Of a DNA stretch of 26,566 nucleotides, positions 1 to 6,461 are shown in pieces (the first letter of the stretch is position 1; each line of letters opens with the position of its first letter). The notes beneath the pieces were generated by a model, which was given only the letters and a program-made list of their open reading frames with translations, was not told where the DNA came from and did no database searches. The stretch is from assembly GCA_002448555.1 (NCBI GenBank), contig DJYV01000105.1, positions 1 through 26,566 of the forward strand. Direction: 5' to 3'. This stretch comes from Flavobacteriales bacterium UBA6969 (GTDB lineage: Bacteria > Bacteroidota > Bacteroidia > Flavobacteriales_D > Sanyastnellaceae). The position numbers and the translations under genes are program-made.

Positions 1-35
1 AATCGCAAGCAAGTTTGCGCTTCCCCACTGCGCAC

Positions 36-62
36 AAAAAAACCCCAAGCGGTTGCTTGGGG
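36..62 (-). terminator. Rho-independent terminator of the tRNA-Cys gene
   Basis: Read on the minus strand, this is a perfect 8-bp stem CCCCAAGC / GCTTGGGG with a 4-base loop, followed directly by seven T residues. It begins 12 bases beyond the encoded CCA end of the tRNA-Cys gene, so it most likely ends that transcript. Confidence 0.9.
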
Positions 63-74
63 CTTCTAGAGAGT

Positions 75-148
75 TGGAGGTCCGAAGCGGATTCGAACCG
101 CTGTAGCAGCTTTTGCAGAGCTGAGCCTAGCCACTCGGCCATCGGACC
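75..148 (-). tRNA. tRNA-Cys (anticodon GCA), CCA encoded
   Basis: The minus strand folds as a complete cloverleaf. The acceptor stem pairs GGTCCGA with TCGGACC. The anticodon stem CAGCT/AGCTG encloses the loop CTGCAAA, giving anticodon GCA. The T arm carries GTTCGAATC. The discriminator base is U73, the known identity base of tRNA-Cys, and it is followed by a genomically encoded CCA (75-77). A terminator follows and a promoter-like element precedes it, so it appears to be a single-gene transcription unit. An open frame that reads through this region in the opposite direction is not the start of pssA. Confidence 0.95.
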
Positions 149-176
149 ATCAAAACCGACGCGCGCGCCGGGTTGG

Positions 177-184
177 CAAATATA
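177..184 (-). promoter_or_regulatory. -7 promoter element for tRNA-Cys
   Basis: The minus strand reads TATATTTG, a perfect match to the Bacteroidota -7 consensus TAnnTTTG. It ends 28 bases before the tRNA 5' end, which leaves room for a short processed leader. No convincing -33 TTTG/TTG box is visible at the usual spacing. Confidence 0.55.
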
Positions 185-239
185 CGAAAACGAACGCGCT
201 GAGGTTACATCCAACCCGTGGGAAATGTACATTCGCACC

Positions 240-1070
240 ATGAGCGCGAAGAAATACGTGGCCAATGCTTTGACGATGGGCAACTTGCTGAGTGGAGTGC
301 TGGTCATTGTGGGTGTGTTCATATGGCCGTACGGCGCATCGGTGCAAGGACACTTGGACGCTGAGCCGTTCTACGAGTACGGTGCGCTGGCCCAAGAATG
401 GCTCGGTTGGGGCATGTTGGCGCTGGCGGGCATATGGCTGCTGGGGCAGCTGTTCGATTTGCTCGATGGCATCGCGGCTCGCTGGGCCGGTTTGGATGGG
501 GCCATGGGCACGCAGTTGGACAGCATCGCGGATGCGGTGAGCAGCGGTGTGACGCCGGCCGTTGTCGGTGTGATGATGCTGCACGCATGGGCGCCGGCCA
601 TCCCGGTACCGTTGAAATTTCTACCGCTGACGATGGCCATGGCTGCGGCCTACCGGCTGGCTCGATTCAATGTCGAAACGGCAGCTGGACAGAGCACCTC
701 TGGCTTCAGCGGAATGCCGGCCCCGGCGGGTGCGTTGTGGTGGATTGGCATTTTGCTCGTGGGCGCTCAATACGAGATGCAGGGCTCGTGGGGGCTGTAT
801 GGTTTGGGCGGCATATTCACGGTGCTGGTTGCGATTTTTATTGGGAGCACGCTGATCCCGTGGTGGATGGTGAGCCGCCGGTCCATGTTGGACCTAAAGG
901 GGTGGGGTGAGAACCCCGGGTTTGACCGCCGCCGAGCCATCTTTTTGGGAGCGATTGTAACGGCAGGTGGTGTGTCAGCATTTTTTGGCCGTGCGCTCGG
1001 GTTGGGAATGCTCGTGGGGTTACTTTTGTACGCGTTAGGCGGAGCCTATATTCAAAAAACCAACCGATAG
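240..1070 (+). CDS. pssA: CDP-diacylglycerol-serine O-phosphatidyltransferase
   Basis: Integral membrane enzyme of about 276 residues that joins CDP-diacylglycerol and L-serine to make phosphatidylserine, the precursor of phosphatidylethanolamine. It carries the full CDP-alcohol phosphatidyltransferase signature DGxxAR-x8-G-x3-D-x3-D, seen as DGIAAR ... GTQLDSIAD at about residues 75-97. Several hydrophobic segments follow, and the C-terminus is basic. The start at 240 (MSAKKYVANALTMGN) matches family N-termini; an in-frame ATG at 225 is an alternative. Anything further upstream would run through the tRNA-Cys gene. A near-match -7 box (TACATTCG, 228-235, one mismatch) lies just before the 240 start. 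purS begins 6 bases after the stop, so the two are probably co-transcribed. Confidence 0.92.
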   Translation: MSAKKYVANALTMGNLLSGVLVIVGVFIWPYGASVQGHLDAEPFYEYGALAQEWLGWGMLALAGIWLLGQLFDLLDGIAARWAGLDGAMGTQLDSIADAVSSGVTPAVVGVMMLHAWAPAIPVPLKFLPLTMAMAAAYRLARFNVETAAGQSTSGFSGMPAPAGALWWIGILLVGAQYEMQGSWGLYGLGGIFTVLVAIFIGSTLIPWWMVSRRSMLDLKGWGENPGFDRRRAIFLGAIVTAGGVSAFFGRALGLGMLVGLLLYALGGAYIQKTNR

Positions 1071-1076
1071 CCGACC

Positions 1077-1340
1077 ATGAAATTTCGAGCTTCCATTGAC
1101 ATCATGCCTTTGCCTGCTTTGCTTGACCCCCAGGGGAAAGCCGTTTCAAGCAATATGAAGAACATCGGATTGTCCTCCATCGACAACGTGCGCATTGGCA
1201 AGCACATCACCCTCGAGGTAGAAGCGGGAAGCCAAGCGGAGGCAGAGGAGCAGGTCAAAACCGCGTGCGAGAAGCTGTTGGCCAACCAGATCATGGACCA
1301 GTTTGAGTTCCGTGTGGAGGCCGTCGAGGCCGTCGCCTAA
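1077..1340 (+). CDS. purS: Phosphoribosylformylglycinamidine synthase subunit PurS
   Basis: An 87-residue protein recognisable as PurS, the small dimeric subunit that in many bacteria bridges PurQ (glutaminase) and the short PurL (synthetase). It helps channel ammonia in the fourth step of purine synthesis. Family features are the opening beta strand MKFRASIDIMP, the segment LLDPQGKAV, and VRIGKHITLEVEA followed by the helix with ACEKLLAN. The length is normal for the family. It lies 6 bases after pssA on the same strand. No purQ or purL is in this window, so it is separated from its usual partners here. Its stop lies 3 bases from the end of the convergent gene. Confidence 0.88.
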   Translation: MKFRASIDIMPLPALLDPQGKAVSSNMKNIGLSSIDNVRIGKHITLEVEAGSQAEAEEQVKTACEKLLANQIMDQFEFRVEAVEAVA

Positions 1341-1343
1341 GCG

Positions 1344-1850
1344 CTACAACAACCCTTGCGCGAGGAGCAGTGCGTAGAGCTCCGCCGGGGCAGGCATCCC
1401 GCGAAAGACACAAATGCGGTCGAACGCGCTGATGCTGTCTTCTTTGTACAGTCCGAACGTCCCCTCATCAAGCGGATGGGGCCGAACCGTGTACACCAAA
1501 TCCAAGGGGAACGAGCTGTCCCCAATGAACACCTGGAGTTCGTCTCCACGTACCTCCGCAGTGTACAGAATGGCGTCGCTGAAGTGGGAATCGCCTTGAA
1601 TCAGTTGGCCTTCCCATACCGAATAGGCAAGGTCAAAGGCACTGGTTGAATAGCCAGCAAAAATTTTCTCTGGCTGTGTGGTCCACAGCACTTGCCCGCG
1701 CCAATCGCGCCCTTCTCGCACCACACCATTTTCCGCATGCAGGAGCATGTCGCTCCACATCATTCGGTCGTCCGGATAGACTTCAACCCGGGTTTGAGCG
1801 GAGGCAATGGCTGTGCTAACCAGCAGGATAACGAAGAGCAGAAAGCGCAT
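1344..1850 (-). CDS. Secreted hypothetical protein
   Basis: A 168-residue protein I do not recognise. It begins with a clear signal peptide: basic MR, a hydrophobic run, then a likely type I cleavage site at ASA-Q near residue 19. The mature part (about 150 residues) is rich in beta-prone and acidic segments, with several Trp and Tyr residues. It has no transmembrane segment, lipobox or sorting domain, so a periplasmic location is likely. It starts 22 bases after the PLP enzyme gene on the same strand and is probably its operon partner. No function can be assigned. Confidence 0.7.
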   Translation of the reverse strand: MRFLLFVILLVSTAIASAQTRVEVYPDDRMMWSDMLLHAENGVVREGRDWRGQVLWTTQPEKIFAGYSTSAFDLAYSVWEGQLIQGDSHFSDAILYTAEVRGDELQVFIGDSSFPLDLVYTVRPHPLDEGTFGLYKEDSISAFDRICVFRGMPAPAELYALLLAQGLL

Positions 1851-1872
1851 AACCGAAGCTACGCCTTTCGCA

Positions 1873-3099
1873 TCAAACCTGCCCCAAAGCTTGATCCAAA
1901 TCTGCGATCAAGTCCTCTGGCCGCTCGATGCCCACGCTGATGCGAATGAGCCCCTCCGAAATGCCGTACTGGGCCTTCACCTCCAGTGGTACTCCGGCGT
2001 GAGTCATGCTCGCGGGGTGTTCGGCCAACGATTCCGTGGACCCCAAGCTCACGGCCAATTGGAAATGCTTGAAGGCATTCAGCACCCGGAAGGCGCCCGC
2101 CCGCCCGCCGGAAACTTCAAAAGCGGCCATGGCCCCTCCACCGAGCATCTGCTCCTCAGCGATGGCCTTGTCGCCGTCAGGCAGGTCCACGGACCAAGCG
2201 CTGATGAACCGCTGGACTTTGGGGTGGTTGCGGAGGTGGGCAAAGACCTGCTCAGCTACGTCCTGCTGGTGCCGGACGCGAATGGCCAGGGTCTCCATGC
2301 TGCGCATGAGCATCCAGCACGTGTTGGGATCGGCCATGCCTCCGAGGAAGTGGCGGTACTCGCGGATGCGCGCCACGGCGTCGGTCTTGCCGCTCGCGGC
2401 ACCGGCGATGAGGTCGCTGTGCCCGCCGATGTATTTCGTCGCCGAGTACACGAGTACGTCAGCGCCGTGCTCCAAGGGCCGCTGGAGGATGGGACCGAGG
2501 TAGGTGTTGTCAACCCCCACAATCATGCGGTGATCTTCCGATTCGTGTTGCCGTGCCCAGTCGGCCGCTGTTCGGATGCGGTGGATTTGCATGGTTGGGT
2601 TGGCAGGGGTTTCCAAGTAGATCATCCCGGGCTTGCGTCCACCCTCGCGTTCCAGGATGGCATCCAAGTGATCGAGGTGGTCCACTTCGACGACATGCAC
2701 CCCCAAGCCGGGCAGGATTTCGCGGATGAAGTGCTCCGATCCGCCGTACAAAGGGGGGCAGAACCACAAGGGTCGGTCGGCGCTTGTCCACGCCAAAAAC
2801 GTGGTGGTAATAGCTGCCATGCCGCTCGCAAAAAATGCCGCATCCTCCGATTCGTCCCAGGCCGATAACCGTTGTTCGGCAGCGCTGAGCGTGGGGTTGC
2901 TTAGGCGGCTGTAGATGGCGTTGGGGCCTTTGGGGGTAGCAGCACCGGGAACGCCGTAGGCGGTTTCCATGTGGGCTGCGCCTTCTTCCGCCGAGGAGAA
3001 CTTAAACGTGCTCGTGGGGTAGATGGGCGTCTTGATGGATCCTTCGTGGTCGGCCGGGTGGTGGCCAACGAATGGAGCGGTGGTTTCGCGGTGTGCCAT
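1873..3099 (-). CDS. Cys/Met metabolism PLP-dependent enzyme (cystathionine gamma-synthase/lyase family)
   Basis: A 408-residue fold-type I PLP enzyme of the trans-sulfuration family. The PLP lysine is K222 in SATKYIGGHSD. The phosphate-binding segment YSRLSNPT starts at Y63, and the active-site tyrosine is Y118 in LYGG. Family members are cystathionine gamma-synthases, cystathionine lyases, homocysteine-forming sulfhydrylases and methionine gamma-lyases. The cysteine that characterises classical methionine gamma-lyase (LYGC) is glycine here (G120), so gamma-synthase or gamma-lyase chemistry is more likely than dedicated methionine degradation. Substrate cannot be settled from sequence. It is divergent from an Lrp/AsnC regulator, an arrangement known for sulfur amino acid enzymes, which suggests amino-acid-responsive control. 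A secreted hypothetical protein follows. Confidence 0.85.
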   Translation of the reverse strand: MAHRETTAPFVGHHPADHEGSIKTPIYPTSTFKFSSAEEGAAHMETAYGVPGAATPKGPNAIYSRLSNPTLSAAEQRLSAWDESEDAAFFASGMAAITTTFLAWTSADRPLWFCPPLYGGSEHFIREILPGLGVHVVEVDHLDHLDAILEREGGRKPGMIYLETPANPTMQIHRIRTAADWARQHESEDHRMIVGVDNTYLGPILQRPLEHGADVLVYSATKYIGGHSDLIAGAASGKTDAVARIREYRHFLGGMADPNTCWMLMRSMETLAIRVRHQQDVAEQVFAHLRNHPKVQRFISAWSVDLPDGDKAIAEEQMLGGGAMAAFEVSGGRAGAFRVLNAFKHFQLAVSLGSTESLAEHPASMTHAGVPLEVKAQYGISEGLIRISVGIERPEDLIADLDQALGQV

Positions 3100-3145
3100 G
3101 CCTCAAATTCTTCAAAAAGCCGGAGTTTGGTGCTTGATAAGCCCG

Positions 3146-3180
3146 TTTGTTCTGTAAAAACAGAAAATAAAGTACGTTTG
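3146..3180 (+). promoter_or_regulatory. Promoter of the Lrp/AsnC regulator gene
   Basis: TTTG at 3146-3149 and TACGTTTG at 3173-3180 match the Bacteroidota -33 (TTTG) and -7 (TAnnTTTG) elements, with a 23-bp spacer at the long end of what is accepted. A transcript would begin near 3185-3188 and have a leader of about 33 bases. The spacer contains a perfect palindrome, described separately. Confidence 0.6.
3150..3165. promoter_or_regulatory. Palindromic operator candidate (Lrp/AsnC type)
   Basis: TTCTGT-AAAA-ACAGAA is a perfect 6+6 inverted repeat around an AT-only centre, 16 bp long. Lrp/AsnC proteins bind about 15-bp palindromes with an AT-rich middle, and the gene for one starts 54 bases away. 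It lies exactly between the -33 and -7 boxes of that gene, where binding would block transcription. Binding is inferred. Confidence 0.5.
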
Positions 3181-3219
3181 TATAGTAATGGATGCGTTTA
3201 TCCGACTGAAACGAAACAA

Positions 3220-3669
3220 ATGAAAAGCCCGCTTGACACCTTGGACCGACAGCTGGTGGAATTACTGCAGGCCAACGGTCGTTCATCGATGCAGGAGCTC
3301 AGCAACGAGACCGGCCTGAGTCGATCAGCCGTGTTTACGCGCGTACGCCGATTGGAACATGACGGCGTCATCACCGGGTATGCTGCCCAAACGAACCGCC
3401 GCGCGCTCGGCCTTCAAATCCGGGCTTTCTGCAACGTCCAACTAAAGCAACACGATGCCCGTTTCCTCAACGAATTCGAAGCGAACATCGGCGATTTCAA
3501 GGAGGTGCAGAGTTGCTACCACATTGCGGGATCGTTCGACTACCTCATCGCCGTGGATGTGCCGGACATGGATGCCTACCACGAATTCATTTCACACAAG
3601 CTCGCGGCGATGGACAACATCGGAACCGTGCAGAGTTCCTTCGTGATGAGTGAGGTGCTGGAGCGCTGA
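3220..3669 (+). CDS. Lrp/AsnC family transcriptional regulator
   Basis: A 149-residue regulator with the usual two-part layout. Residues about 1-60 form the winged-helix DNA-binding part (LDRQLVELLQANGRSS, then the recognition helix around LSRSAVFTRVRRLEHDGVI). Residues about 65-145 form the RAM/AsnC ligand-sensing alpha-beta domain (YHIAGSFDYLIAVDV). The ATG at 3220 gives the normal family length and opening (MKSPLDTLDRQLVELL); the frame stays open further upstream but has no family similarity. It is divergent from the sulfur amino acid PLP enzyme and most likely controls it and itself in response to an amino acid. The gene ends 5 bases from the convergent pgk stop. Confidence 0.9.
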   Translation: MKSPLDTLDRQLVELLQANGRSSMQELSNETGLSRSAVFTRVRRLEHDGVITGYAAQTNRRALGLQIRAFCNVQLKQHDARFLNEFEANIGDFKEVQSCYHIAGSFDYLIAVDVPDMDAYHEFISHKLAAMDNIGTVQSSFVMSEVLER

Positions 3670-3674
3670 CTCGG

Positions 3675-4862
3675 TCAGTCACGGATGGCCGCAATGCCGG
3701 GCAACATCTTGCCCTCCAGACACTCCAACATGGCACCACCGCCGGTGCTTACGTAGCTGACTTGGTCTGCAAGGCCCGCTTGGTTGATGGCCGCGACGGA
3801 ATCCCCACCCCCAATCAACGTGAATGCGCCGCTGTCGGCAGTGGCCTTTGCCAAAGCGGCTGCGACGGCGTTCGTGCCGTTGGCAAATGCGGGCATTTCA
3901 AACACGCCCATGGGGCCGTTCCAGAGCACCGTCTTGCTAGTCAGCACCGCATCGACAAAGTGCGCGGCGGTTTCGGGTCCGATGTCGAGGCCCATCCAAT
4001 CCGCCGGTATCCCGTTGGTGGGGACGACCTGGGTATTGGCATCCGGCGCAAACGCATCGGCGCACAACGTATCGGTCGGCAGGAGCAACTCCGTACCGCT
4101 GGATTGAGCCTTCTCGAGGATGCCCAGGGCTTGGGCGTGCATCTCCGTCTCGACCAGGCTGTTGCCGATGGAGCCGCCTTGCGCTTGCACGAATGTGTAG
4201 GCCATGCCGCCGCCCACAATCAAGCGGTCCACGCGGCCGATGAGGTGTTCGATGATGCCGAGTTTAGAGCTGACCTTGGCGCCACCGATGATGGCGGTCA
4301 AGGGCTTTTCGGGGCTGGCCAAGACCTTGTCCAAGGCATCGATTTCACCGGCGAGCAGTGTGCCAAATGCTTTGTCTTCCGGGAAGAACTTGGCAATCAC
4401 GGCTGTGGAGGCGTGGGCACGGTGGGCTGTGCCGAAGGCGTCGTTGATGTAGACGTCGCCGTTCTCGGCGAGTTGGCCCGCGAAGAACTCGTCGCCGCCC
4501 TTCTCCTCCGGATGGAAGCGGAGGTTTTCCAACAACGCGACTTCACCGGGCTTCAAGGACTGGGTCACGTCCAGCGCGGCGTCTTCCACGCAGTCGGAGG
4601 CAAACTTGACGGACTGGCCGAGCAACGCCTCGAGCCGGGGCAAGATGTGCTTTAAGCTGAATTCCTGATCGCGGCCGCTTGGGCGGCCAAGGTGGGACAT
4701 GAGCACGGCCGAACCACCTTGCTCCAAGACGTATTGGATGGTGGGAAGTGCTGCGCGGATGCGTGTGTCATCGGTTACTTCTCGGGCTTCGTTCAGCGGG
4801 ACGTTGAAGTCCACGCGGATCAAGGCGCGCTGGCCCTGGAGGTCGAGGTCGGTGAGGTTCAT
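3675..4862 (-). CDS. pgk: Phosphoglycerate kinase
   Basis: A 395-residue cytosolic glycolytic enzyme that transfers phosphate between 1,3-bisphosphoglycerate and ADP. Its N-domain has the substrate-binding segments RVDFNVPLN and SHLGRPSG, plus the conserved ENLRFHPEEKGGD and NDAFGTAHRAHAST. The C-domain carries the nucleotide-binding segments IGGAKVSSKLG, LWNGPMGVFE and GGGDSVAAI, and ends with YVSTGGGAMLE. Length is normal for bacteria and all landmarks are intact. The start codon overlaps the glyS stop codon by 4 bases (ATGA), so its translation is probably coupled to glyS and both use the glyS promoter. Confidence 0.97.
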   Translation of the reverse strand: MNLTDLDLQGQRALIRVDFNVPLNEAREVTDDTRIRAALPTIQYVLEQGGSAVLMSHLGRPSGRDQEFSLKHILPRLEALLGQSVKFASDCVEDAALDVTQSLKPGEVALLENLRFHPEEKGGDEFFAGQLAENGDVYINDAFGTAHRAHASTAVIAKFFPEDKAFGTLLAGEIDALDKVLASPEKPLTAIIGGAKVSSKLGIIEHLIGRVDRLIVGGGMAYTFVQAQGGSIGNSLVETEMHAQALGILEKAQSSGTELLLPTDTLCADAFAPDANTQVVPTNGIPADWMGLDIGPETAAHFVDAVLTSKTVLWNGPMGVFEMPAFANGTNAVAAALAKATADSGAFTLIGGGDSVAAINQAGLADQVSYVSTGGGAMLECLEGKMLPGIAAIRD

Positions 4863-6394
4863 GCGTCCGCAAACAGTTGGGCGAGGCCTACTTTTTCTTC
4901 CACGCGGGCAGCCAAATCAGCAATGGCCACGCGCTCCTGAGTCATGGTATCCCGGTCGCGGATGGTGACCGCATTGTCGGTGAGGGTGTCGTGATCGACG
5001 GTGATGCAGAGTGGAGTGCCAATGGCGTCTTGCCGGCGGTAGCGGCGGCCGATGGCATCCTTTTCGTCGTACTGCACGTTGTGGCTCAGCTTCAACAGGT
5101 TGAGCACTTCGCGCGCTTTCTCCGGCAAACCGTCTTTCTTCAACAACGGCAACACGGCTGCTTTCACCGGCGCCAAAGGCGCAGGAATGTTCATAACGGT
5201 CCGCTGCGACCCGTCCTCCAGCGTCTCCTCGTTGTACGCCGCGCTCAGGGTAGCGAGGAACATGCGGTCGAGGCCGATGGAGGTTTCGACCACGTAAGGC
5301 ACGTAGCTTTCTTGGGACTCCGGGTCGAAGTAGCGGAGCTTGCGGCCGCTGAATTCTTCGTGTTGTTTCAGATCAAAATCGGTCCGCGAGTGAATGCCTT
5401 CCAATTCTTTAAAGCCCATCGGGAAGTTGAATTCGATGTCGGCTGCTGCGTCGGCGTAGTGCGCCAATTTGATGTGGTCGTGGAAGCGGTGCATGCCTTC
5501 GCCGAAACCGAGGGCCTTGTGCCACTTCAAGCGTGCCTCCTTCCAGTACTCGTACCACTCGCCTTGCGTGCCGGGCTTGACGAAGAATTGCATCTCCATT
5601 TGCTCGAATTCGCGCATGCGGAAAATGAACTGCCGCGCGATGATTTCGTTTCGGAACGCCTTGCCGATTTGGGCAATGCCGAAAGGCAGCTTCATGCGGC
5701 CGCTTTTCTGCACGTTGAGGTAGTTCACGAAAATGCCTTGCGCCGTTTCGGGCCGCAAGTAGATGATGCCGCTGTCGCCGCTCACGGCGCCCAGTTCGGT
5801 TTTGAACATGAGGTTGAACTGGCGCACGTCGGTCCAATTGCGGCTTCCTGTGTCGGGATCGGCAATTTCGAGGTCTTCGATGAGGGCCTTGACGGCGGCC
5901 AAATCTTCGGCATTCATGGCGGCCTTGAACCGGCTGTTGATGCTGTCGATTTGGGCTTGGCGGTCGAGGATGCGGCCGTTGGTGCTGCGGAACTGCGCCT
6001 CGTCAAAAGCGTCTCCGAACCGCTTGGCAGCCTTCACAACGTCCTTGTTGATTTTCGCCTCAATCTTGGCAATGTGGTCTTCGATGAGGACGTCGGCGCG
6101 GTAGCGTTTCTTGCTGTCCTTGTTGTCAATGAGCGGGTCGTTGAACGCGTCTACGTGACCGGAGGCTTTCCAAGTGGTTGGGTGCATGAAGATGCTGGCG
6201 TCAATGCCCACGATGTTTTCGTGCATACGCACCATGGCGGTCCACCAGTACTGCTTGATGTTGTTCTTCAATTCGGCGCCCAGTTGGCCGTAGTCGTAAG
6301 CCGCGGAGAGGCCGTCGTAGATTTCGCTCGACGGGAACACAAAACCGTATTCTTTGGCGTGGCTGATGACTTTTTTGAGGAGGTCGTCGCTCAT
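4859..6394 (-). CDS. glyS: Glycyl-tRNA synthetase, single-chain alpha2 type
   Basis: A class II aminoacyl-tRNA synthetase of 511 residues that charges tRNA-Gly in the cytoplasm. It is the homodimeric form resembling eukaryotic and archaeal GlyRS, not the alpha2beta2 form of E. coli. Visible landmarks are the N-terminal AKEYGFVFPSSEIYDGL, motif 2 around FRNEIIARQFIFRMREFEQ, motif 3 around GLDRMFLATLSAAY, and a C-terminal anticodon-binding domain (RRYRRQDAIGTPLCITVDHD). The start at 6394 (MSDDLLKKVISHAKEYG) fits the family; an ATG ten codons upstream would place the start inside the promoter. It overlaps pgk by 4 bases and is divergent from gpsA. Confidence 0.95.
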   Translation of the reverse strand: MSDDLLKKVISHAKEYGFVFPSSEIYDGLSAAYDYGQLGAELKNNIKQYWWTAMVRMHENIVGIDASIFMHPTTWKASGHVDAFNDPLIDNKDSKKRYRADVLIEDHIAKIEAKINKDVVKAAKRFGDAFDEAQFRSTNGRILDRQAQIDSINSRFKAAMNAEDLAAVKALIEDLEIADPDTGSRNWTDVRQFNLMFKTELGAVSGDSGIIYLRPETAQGIFVNYLNVQKSGRMKLPFGIAQIGKAFRNEIIARQFIFRMREFEQMEMQFFVKPGTQGEWYEYWKEARLKWHKALGFGEGMHRFHDHIKLAHYADAAADIEFNFPMGFKELEGIHSRTDFDLKQHEEFSGRKLRYFDPESQESYVPYVVETSIGLDRMFLATLSAAYNEETLEDGSQRTVMNIPAPLAPVKAAVLPLLKKDGLPEKAREVLNLLKLSHNVQYDEKDAIGRRYRRQDAIGTPLCITVDHDTLTDNAVTIRDRDTMTQERVAIADLAARVEEKVGLAQLFADA

Positions 6395-6421
6395 GAGTTT
6401 ACGTTCTGACAAATGCAGCCG

Positions 6422-6429
6422 CAAAGGTA
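6422..6429 (-). promoter_or_regulatory. -7 promoter element for glyS-pgk
   Basis: The minus strand reads TACCTTTG, a perfect TAnnTTTG match ending 27 bases before the glyS start. Transcription would begin near 6415. It is the mirror image of the gpsA box at 6450-6457. Confidence 0.65.
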
Positions 6430-6449
6430 GCGCGCAATCCCGAGTCCAT

Positions 6450-6457
6450 TACCTTTG
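6450..6457 (+). promoter_or_regulatory. -7 promoter element for gpsA
   Basis: TACCTTTG is a perfect TAnnTTTG match on the plus strand. Only four bases separate it from the gpsA ATG at 6462, so the expected transcription start falls on or next to the start codon and the mRNA may be leaderless. Confidence 0.6.
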
Positions 6458-6461
6458 GCGC

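Noticed and set aside
15..239. N-terminal extension of pssA
   Set aside because: The upstream codons read through the tRNA-Cys gene and give no membrane or family-like sequence. Translation most likely starts at 240.
1807..2868. Open frame of 353 codons antisense to the PLP enzyme
   Set aside because: The sense strand encodes a full PLP enzyme with catalytic lysine and phosphate-binding motif, so the antisense frame is a shadow.
1873..3099. Assignment as a classical methionine gamma-lyase (divergent Lrp-type neighbour resembles mdeA/mdeR)
   Set aside because: The characteristic cysteine in the LYGC segment is glycine here, so I kept the broader cystathionine gamma-synthase/lyase family name.
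4877..6409. Long open frame (510 codons) antisense to glyS
   Set aside because: It lies wholly opposite an intact, clearly recognised synthetase gene and its translation resembles no family. Such shadows are common in GC-rich DNA.
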